From JAFDWI01 sp964544305 (lineage in GTDB: Bacteria > Actinomycetota > Acidimicrobiia > Acidimicrobiales > Iamiaceae): a stretch of DNA of 10,579 nt. The number at the start of each line of letters is the position of its first letter. Position 1 is the first letter of the stretch. The stretch covers positions 1 through 10,579 of the forward strand of contig CAZJAZ010000068.1 in assembly GCA_964544305.1 (NCBI GenBank), read 5' to 3'. Below, piece after piece: positions 1 through 4,554 of the stretch. The translations under genes were made by a program, and so were the position numbers. Under the pieces are notes generated by a model. That model searched no databases. It was not told the origin of the DNA and worked only from the letters and a program-made list of their open reading frames with translations.

Positions 1-36
1 ATGCGGCTTATTACGCTCAAACTTTTCCTTCGCCAT
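1..36 (-). CDS. tuf: Elongation factor Tu, N-terminal fragment (runs off left edge)
   Basis: Only the first 12 codons are present. They read MAKEKFERNKPH from an ATG at 36-34, which matches the usual start of bacterial EF-Tu just before its first GTP-binding loop. EF-Tu delivers aminoacyl-tRNA to the ribosomal A site as a GTP complex in the cytoplasm. The gene follows fusA after 63 bases, the normal str operon order. A Shine-Dalgarno-like AAAGG sits nine bases upstream of the ATG. No terminator is visible between fusA and this start, so co-transcription is likely. The call rests on a short peptide plus strong gene order. Confidence 0.9.
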   Translation of the reverse strand, partial: MAKEKFERNKPH

Positions 37-99
37 AACAATGGGCCTTTCAGGGTGTGGTGATTACTGCTAAAGGGATAGAAACGACTGGTGAAGTGA

Positions 100-2181
100 C
101 TACTCGCCGCGAACGCGGGCGACGATCTCTTCTTGGACGGACTGGGGGGCCTGCTGGTACGAGTCGAATTGCATCGTGTACACCGCTCGACCCTGGGTGC
201 GCGAACGCAAGTCTGTAGCGTAACCGAACATTTCCGACAACGGAACTTCAGCACGGACAACCTGGTTACTTCCACGTTGTTCCATACCACCGACCTTGCC
301 ACGACGGGACGACAAGTCGCCCATCACATCACCCATGTATTCGTCGGGGGTGACGACTTCAACGGCCATGATCGGCTCAAGAATGACCGGCTTCGCTTTA
401 CGAGCTGCTTCTTTGAAGGCCATGGTTCCCGCGATCTTGAACGCCATTTCGGACGAGTCAACATCATGGAACGAACCGTCAGTCAGGGTGGCTTTCACGT
501 CAACCATCGGGAAGCCTGCAAGTACACCCGAGGTGAGCGCTGCTTGAATACCTTGGTCGACCGGACCGATGTATTCCTTGGGGATACGGCCACCCGTGAT
601 CTTGTCGTCAAACGAATAGCCACCGCCAGGACCCGCAGGTTCGATGTCGATGACAACGTGCGCGAACTGACCCGAACCACCGGACTGCTTGACGTGGCGG
701 TAAACAAACTTCTCGACCTTCTGCGTGATCGTCTCACGGTACGCAACCTGAGGCTTGCCCACGGTCGCATCCACATTGAACTCACGCAACATGCGGTCCA
801 CGATGACCTCGAGGTGCAACTCGCCCATACCGGCGATCACTGTCTGGCCGGTCTCTTCATCGGAACGAACCTGGAACGTCGGATCTTCTTCCGACAGCGA
901 GTACAGGGCCTTGGAGAGCTTGTCTTGGTCGTTCTTCGTTTTCGGCTCAACCGCGAGCTGAATCACCGGTTCTGGGAACTCAAGTTCCTCTAACACAATT
1001 GGGCTTGACGCATCACACAACGTGTCACCGGTACGTGTGTTTTTCAGACCGATACCGGCCACAATGTCGCCGGCTTCAACGAAGTCAAGATCTTCACGCT
1101 GATTCGAGTGCATGAGCAGCAAACGCCCGACACGCTCTTTGTTGTCGGAGCGGGTGTTGAGCACCTGCGCGCCTTTTTCGAGCTTGCCCGAGTACACCCG
1201 GAAGTAGGTGAGCTTGCCGTGCGGGTCGGCGACAATCTTGAATGCCAGCGCGGCGAAGGGCTCTTTGGGGTCGGGGTGACGTTCGATTTCGTCGCCCGAC
1301 TTCGGGTTGATGCCTTTGATGGCGGGAATGTCTGTTGGCGAGGGCAGATACTCAACGACGGCGTCAAGGAGGGCTTGCACACCTTTGTTCTTGAAGGCAG
1401 AACCACACAACACCGGTACAAGACCGTGGTTGATGGTTCCGTTGCGAATTGCAGAACGCAGGTCGTCAATCGAGATTTCTTCTTCACCGACGAACTTTTC
1501 CATGATCGCATCATCAAATTCGCTGAGCGTGTCAATGAGCGCGGCGTGATATTCATCGGCAAGATCTTTGAGATCATCGGGAATGTCAACGGTGTCAAAG
1601 GTGGCACCGAGGTCTTCGGTGTGCCAGATCATCGCTTTCATTTCGATGAGGTCAACAAGACCTACGAAATCGGCTTCGGTGCCAATGGGGAGCTGCAACA
1701 CCGCGGTGTTCGCTCCGAGGCGGTCTTTGATCGAATCATGCGCTTTGAAAAAGTCTGCGCCCATTCGGTCAAGTTTGTTGACGAAACACATGCGAGGCAC
1801 GCCGTACTTGTCGGCCTGGCGCCACACGGTTTCGGTCTGAGGCTCAACACCGGCAACACCGTCAAACACGGCTACGGCACCGTCAAGAACTCGCAGCGAG
1901 CGCTCGACTTCAACGGTGAAGTCAACGTGACCGGGCGTGTCAATGATGTTGATGCGATGGTCGCGCCAAAATGTGGTCGTAGCTGCCGAGGTGATCGTGA
2001 TACCACGCTCTTGTTCTTGGACCATGTGGTCCATGACCGCAGCGCCTTCGTGGACCTCACCGATCTTGTAGGTCTTACCGGTGTAATAAAGAATTCGCTC
2101 GGTGGTCGTGGTTTTGCCCGCGTCAATATGGGCCATGATCCCGATGTTTCGGTATTTATCAAGTGGTACGTAGTCGGGCAT
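100..2181 (-). CDS. fusA: Elongation factor G (translocase GTPase)
   Basis: This encodes a 693-residue EF-G, a normal full length for the family. EF-G is the GTPase that moves tRNA and mRNA through the ribosome after peptide bond formation and helps RRF split ribosomes. All GTPase motifs are visible: G1 AHIDAGKT at residues 17-24, G2 RGITI at 59-63, G3 DTPGH at 81-85, G4 NKLD at 135-138 and G5 GSAFK at 260-264. Domains II to V follow without gaps, and the C-terminal part contains the conserved GDLSSRRG segment. The start is ATG with a modest AGGA upstream, and the stop is TAG. It lies 58 bases after rpsG and 63 bases before tuf, so it is probably part of one transcript. A second, organellar-type or EF-G2 paralogue is unlikely given this operon position. 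Confidence 0.98.
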   Translation of the reverse strand: MPDYVPLDKYRNIGIMAHIDAGKTTTTERILYYTGKTYKIGEVHEGAAVMDHMVQEQERGITITSAATTTFWRDHRINIIDTPGHVDFTVEVERSLRVLDGAVAVFDGVAGVEPQTETVWRQADKYGVPRMCFVNKLDRMGADFFKAHDSIKDRLGANTAVLQLPIGTEADFVGLVDLIEMKAMIWHTEDLGATFDTVDIPDDLKDLADEYHAALIDTLSEFDDAIMEKFVGEEEISIDDLRSAIRNGTINHGLVPVLCGSAFKNKGVQALLDAVVEYLPSPTDIPAIKGINPKSGDEIERHPDPKEPFAALAFKIVADPHGKLTYFRVYSGKLEKGAQVLNTRSDNKERVGRLLLMHSNQREDLDFVEAGDIVAGIGLKNTRTGDTLCDASSPIVLEELEFPEPVIQLAVEPKTKNDQDKLSKALYSLSEEDPTFQVRSDEETGQTVIAGMGELHLEVIVDRMLREFNVDATVGKPQVAYRETITQKVEKFVYRHVKQSGGSGQFAHVVIDIEPAGPGGGYSFDDKITGGRIPKEYIGPVDQGIQAALTSGVLAGFPMVDVKATLTDGSFHDVDSSEMAFKIAGTMAFKEAARKAKPVILEPIMAVEVVTPDEYMGDVMGDLSSRRGKVGGMEQRGSNQVVRAEVPLSEMFGYATDLRSRTQGRAVYTMQFDSYQQAPQSVQEEIVARVRGE

Positions 2182-2239
2182 CTTCGTTCTTCCTACATCT
2201 TTGGTTGCAGCGCGTCAGTTCAAACTTCGGTTGGCTGGA

Positions 2240-2710
2240 TTACCAGCGGAAGTGCGCGAATGCCTTGTTGGATTCGGCCATCTTGTGCATGTCTTCACGT
2301 CGCTTCACCGACGCACCGACACCATTTGCGGCATCGAGAATTTCATTCGCAAGGCGTTCGGCCATCGACTTCTCACGGCGTTGCCGCGAGTAACCAACGA
2401 GCCAGCGGATCGCGAGCGTCGTGGCCCGAGGGGCCTTGACATCAATCGGCACCTGGTAGGTGGCACCGCCGACACGACGGCTCTTTACCTCAAGGGTCGG
2501 GCGCACATTGTCAACGGCCTTTTTCAAGGTGGTCAACGGGTCGCCATCAGACTTGGCCCCGACAATGTCGAGCGCTTGGTACACGATGCGTTCCGCGGTG
2601 GAACGCTTGCCGTTTAATAGGACTTTGTTCACGATCTTGGTAACCAGCAGCGACTGGTAGATCGGGTCCGGCATGAGATGACGGCGTGGGGCTGGGCCTT
2701 TCCGGGGCAC
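2240..2710 (-). CDS. rpsG: 30S ribosomal protein S7
   Basis: This encodes a 156-residue S7, the usual length for bacteria. S7 binds the 3' domain of 16S rRNA, nucleates assembly of the 30S head and lines the E site. Recognisable segments are MPRKGPAPRR at the N-terminus, the basic KSRRVGGATYQVP loop in the middle and the NKAFAHFRW C-terminus. The start is GTG at 2710-2708. An excellent Shine-Dalgarno AAGGAG lies inside the end of rpsL, with about eight bases to the start. Only one base separates the rpsL TGA from this GTG, so translation is probably coupled to rpsL. The stop is TAA. The E. coli S7 autoregulatory site lies in a roughly 100-base rpsL-rpsG gap, and there is no room for it here. 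Confidence 0.98.
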   Translation of the reverse strand: MPRKGPAPRRHLMPDPIYQSLLVTKIVNKVLLNGKRSTAERIVYQALDIVGAKSDGDPLTTLKKAVDNVRPTLEVKSRRVGGATYQVPIDVKAPRATTLAIRWLVGYSRQRREKSMAERLANEILDAANGVGASVKRREDMHKMAESNKAFAHFRW

Positions 2711-2711
2711 G

Positions 2712-3083
2712 TCAGTTCTCCTTCTTCGCGCCGTAACGGCTGCGCGCCTGCTTGCGATCTTTCACGCCCGAGGTGTCAAGCGTTCCGCGAATAACCTTGT
2801 AACGGACACCGGGAAGGTCACGCACACGTCCACCACGCACCAACACAATGGAGTGCTCTTGGAGGTTGTGGCCTTCGCCAGGAATGTACGCGGTAACTTC
2901 AATGCCGGTGGACAAGCGGACACGGGCTACTTTGCGCAGTGCCGAGTTCGGCTTCTTGGGGGTGTGCGTGTACACGCGGGTGCAAACACCACGGCGCTGC
3001 GGTGCGCCTTTGAGCGCGGGAGTTTTGCCTTCACGCGTCTTGGAAGAACGGCCCTTACGGACCAGTTGCTGGATGGTGGGCAC
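2712..3083 (-). CDS. rpsL: 30S ribosomal protein S12, with Arg at position 88
   Basis: This encodes a 123-residue S12, the standard length. S12 sits at the decoding centre of the 30S subunit and affects accuracy and streptomycin sensitivity. Family blocks seen are PTIQQLVRKGR at the start, QRRGVCTRVYT, TPKKPNSALRKVARV, GEGHNLQEHS and the RSRYGAKKEN end. The frame stays open for 66 codons further upstream. The GTG at 3083-3081 is chosen as the start because homology begins there and a GAAAGG lies about seven bases before it. Residue 43 is the usual Lys, but residue 88 is Arg (GGRVRDLPG) instead of the common Lys. It is the first gene of the rpsL-rpsG-fusA-tuf cluster and overlaps the rpsG ribosome binding site. 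Confidence 0.98.
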   Translation of the reverse strand: MPTIQQLVRKGRSSKTREGKTPALKGAPQRRGVCTRVYTHTPKKPNSALRKVARVRLSTGIEVTAYIPGEGHNLQEHSIVLVRGGRVRDLPGVRYKVIRGTLDTSGVKDRKQARSRYGAKKEN

Positions 3084-3109
3084 CTTGCACCTTTCGAAAC
3101 GATCTGAGA

Positions 3110-3142
3110 TTGCCAGGCCAGGGTCCACCCATGACACGGCAA
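3110..3142 (-). promoter_or_regulatory. Possible stem-loop in the rpsL leader
   Basis: Read on the minus strand, TTGCC at 3142-3138 can pair with GGCAA at 3114-3110. An inner GGG-TGGA-CCC hairpin lies between, with an internal loop of six to seven bases. The outer stem begins at about the first transcribed base predicted from the promoter call. It could stabilise the mRNA or take part in ribosomal protein feedback, but the stem is short and chance is possible. Confidence 0.25.
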
Positions 3143-3150
3143 GGCCGACT

Positions 3151-3180
3151 ATCTTAGGGTCATTCCTCTGTGCATCGCAA
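3151..3180 (-). promoter_or_regulatory. Candidate promoter of the str operon (rpsL)
   Basis: On the minus strand, TTGCGA (3180-3175) is followed after 18 bases by TAAGAT (3156-3151). Each matches four of six positions of the sigma-70/SigA consensus, and TAAGAT fits the actinobacterial TANNNT form. Transcription would begin near 3144, giving a leader of about 60 bases before the rpsL GTG. A dedicated promoter is expected because the opposite-strand island cuts rpsL off from rpoC. Chosen by eye, without a scoring model. Confidence 0.45.
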
Positions 3181-3589
3181 AGTCGTCGCGCATTGGCTTT
3201 CACGCGGAACGGTCTGAGCACTTCTTCAATGCTCTTTTCCGAGCTGTTGACGCGCAACGCGTACAAGTGGTTTTGATACATGCTAGTTCACGACGGGCCG
3301 TGCCTAAGTAGCCGTTCTCAAAGGCGATCGGTGGTGGCTTCTGGGCCGAAGTCTTACCCCTGAGGGGCTGATCAAGAGTTCGCCGGGTCGCTTGCGTGGC
3401 AAACGATCTCCATCACGTTCACGCTCACGTCGGCACAATTCGACGCACCCGATGATCCCGACGACAACTCGGTAGGCACTCCAGCCGGGGTAGGAGAACT
3501 TGATCTCAGAGATTGGTCACGTCGATTGTCGCGCTACTCGCGATCGAAATTGATGTCGCCACACCCAGAAAAAGAGTACTCAACTACTC

Positions 3590-3618
3590 ACGACACAACC
3601 TTCCTCGCGCCGTACGTT
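3590..3618 (+). promoter_or_regulatory. Weak candidate promoter for the secreted protein gene
   Basis: ACGACA (3590-3595) lies 17 bases before TACGTT (3613-3618), which fits a degenerate -35 and a TANNNT -10. The predicted start near 3625 leaves a leader of about 32 bases that includes the GGAG at 3648-3651. The match is partial and such pairs occur by chance. Confidence 0.3.
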
Positions 3619-3656
3619 GAAATCTTCACTTGTTCTCACTTACTTCTGGAGTTCTT

Positions 3657-4466
3657 ATGCGTCGTCGCTTTGCCACTGTCTTTGCCGCAACCTTGTTGAT
3701 TACAACCGGCCTGCTCGGCCTTCCGAGTGCAAATGCGGTCCAAGAAACGTTCCTTATCACGCTCAATCCGACAACGCCGGACGTAAACGCTCCTCTCCAA
3801 GCGTCGGGTCATTGCGACAACGCTGACGCTATCGGCAAACAGATTCATCTCTCCGTCTTCAATATCCTTGATGCTGATAAAACCTGGGAGATTGATCCCA
3901 TTGTTGATGGGAACGGAAACTACTCAGCCAGCTACCCCGCCGGATGGACGGACATTCCAGGTTTCTACCAAGTTGTCGGGCTTTGCCCGTTGCAGTCGGT
4001 AGATCTTGGATACCAGGCGTCACCGGTATTCACTGTGGCGATGAAACTCACGGTGCAGGACATGACCGCAAGCGTCGCCCCAATTGATCCGCAATTTCCA
4101 AATTCCCTGAGGGCGAACGCGTCAGGTGCCGGATGCCAACAGGGCGACATCGACTGGTCAATCCTTGAAAATGACGGGCGAGAGGTCGGTAACGGCGCGA
4201 TTTTCAATAGTCCGGATGCGAACTGGACCGACTCAAAAACGAACAATTCTGGACCCCTTTCCGGCTCTGCTTTGACGTCGTATGCCTCATGCACACAAGA
4301 CGGTCAGGTAGTCGGTCTGTACATGTCAACCGGCGGTGGCACACCAACGACCACGTCGACCCTCCCAGCGTCCACCACTACCATTGCCCCGACGGAGACG
4401 ACCGTTCCCAACCGCACCGCACCCGCAGCAACAGCAATGGCGTCAAATCCGACCTATACCGGATGA
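3657..4466 (+). CDS. Secreted protein with two Ig-like repeats and a Thr/Pro-rich tail
   Basis: I do not recognise a named family for this 269-residue protein. The ATG at 3657 is chosen over an in-frame TTG at 3630 because GGAG lies five bases before it and the protein then starts with MRRR. A Sec signal peptide is clear: a basic start, a hydrophobic core at residues 5-22 and an ANA cleavage site ending at residue 27. The mature part looks like two copies of one beta-rich unit. Each begins with a P...L.A..SG..C pattern and has two Cys: C53/C110 and C160/C212, with 52-57 residue spacing, suggesting one disulphide per Ig-like unit. Residues 226-269 are rich in Thr and Pro, as in surface-protein linkers, but no membrane segment or sorting signal follows the final NPTYTG. 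It is probably released or loosely wall-bound. Its function is unknown. Confidence 0.8.
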   Translation: MRRRFATVFAATLLITTGLLGLPSANAVQETFLITLNPTTPDVNAPLQASGHCDNADAIGKQIHLSVFNILDADKTWEIDPIVDGNGNYSASYPAGWTDIPGFYQVVGLCPLQSVDLGYQASPVFTVAMKLTVQDMTASVAPIDPQFPNSLRANASGAGCQQGDIDWSILENDGREVGNGAIFNSPDANWTDSKTNNSGPLSGSALTSYASCTQDGQVVGLYMSTGGGTPTTTSTLPASTTTIAPTETTVPNRTAPAATAMASNPTYTG

Positions 4467-4475
4467 ACGTTGACC

Positions 4476-4515
4476 GAGGTATTGTTCGCCTACGACCGGC
4501 AACGGGCAATACCTC
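4476..4515 (+). terminator. Strong hairpin after the secreted protein gene, probable terminator
   Basis: GAGGTATTG at 4476-4484 pairs perfectly with CAATACCTC at 4507-4515. In RNA the stem can continue through two G-U pairs and one C-G pair to position 4487, and a nested GCC/GGC (4488-4490 with 4498-4500) can add to it. The hairpin begins ten bases after the stop codon. No T run follows, so it would be a non-canonical terminator, as is common in high-GC actinobacteria. It could instead be an mRNA 3' stabiliser or an attenuator in front of the regulator gene. Confidence 0.55.
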
Positions 4516-4539
4516 AAGGCACGGCTTTCGTCCTGACGC

Positions 4540-4545
4540 TAGAGT
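4540..4545 (+). promoter_or_regulatory. Candidate -10 element for a leaderless regulator transcript
   Basis: TAGAGT fits TANNNT and lies nine bases before the ATG at 4555. There is no Shine-Dalgarno in front of that ATG, and no convincing -35. This spacing resembles leaderless actinobacterial promoters, where transcription starts at or next to the start codon. The evidence is a single six-base match. Confidence 0.25.
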
Positions 4546-4554
4546 TTCTTGGCC

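Larger units (their letters stand above)
3084..3656. other. Divergent intergenic region between rpsL and the plus-strand island
   Basis: These 573 bases hold no gene I can support. Toward rpsL there is a candidate promoter and a leader hairpin (listed separately). Toward the plus-strand gene there is a weaker candidate promoter and a Shine-Dalgarno. Short palindromes occur at 3357-3367 (CCCC-TGA-GGGG), 3503-3513 (ATCTC-A-GAGAT) and 3529-3543 (TCGCG-CTACT-CGCGA). A plus-strand frame with no start codon in its first half is open from 3364 to 3699. It may be chance or an old coding remnant. No tRNA, insertion sequence or repeat array is visible. Confidence 0.6.

Noticed and set aside
133..993. 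286-codon plus-strand open frame antisense to the 3' part of fusA
   Set aside because: It is a shadow of fusA; the translation is rich in His and Arg with no domain signature.
1108..2439. 443-codon plus-strand open frame across fusA and into rpsG
   Set aside because: It lies antisense to two certain genes, has no recognisable motif, and is explained by codon bias on the coding strand.
3357..3367. CCCC-TGA-GGGG palindrome as a terminator
   Set aside because: The stem is only four pairs, has no T run and does not follow any gene end.
3330..3400. tRNA-like GAGTTCGCC segment
   Set aside because: No matching acceptor stem, anticodon arm or D arm can be assembled around it.
4451..4466. NPTYTG at the end of the secreted protein as a sortase sorting signal
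   Set aside because: It does not match LPxTG spacing, and no hydrophobic segment or basic tail follows before the stop codon.
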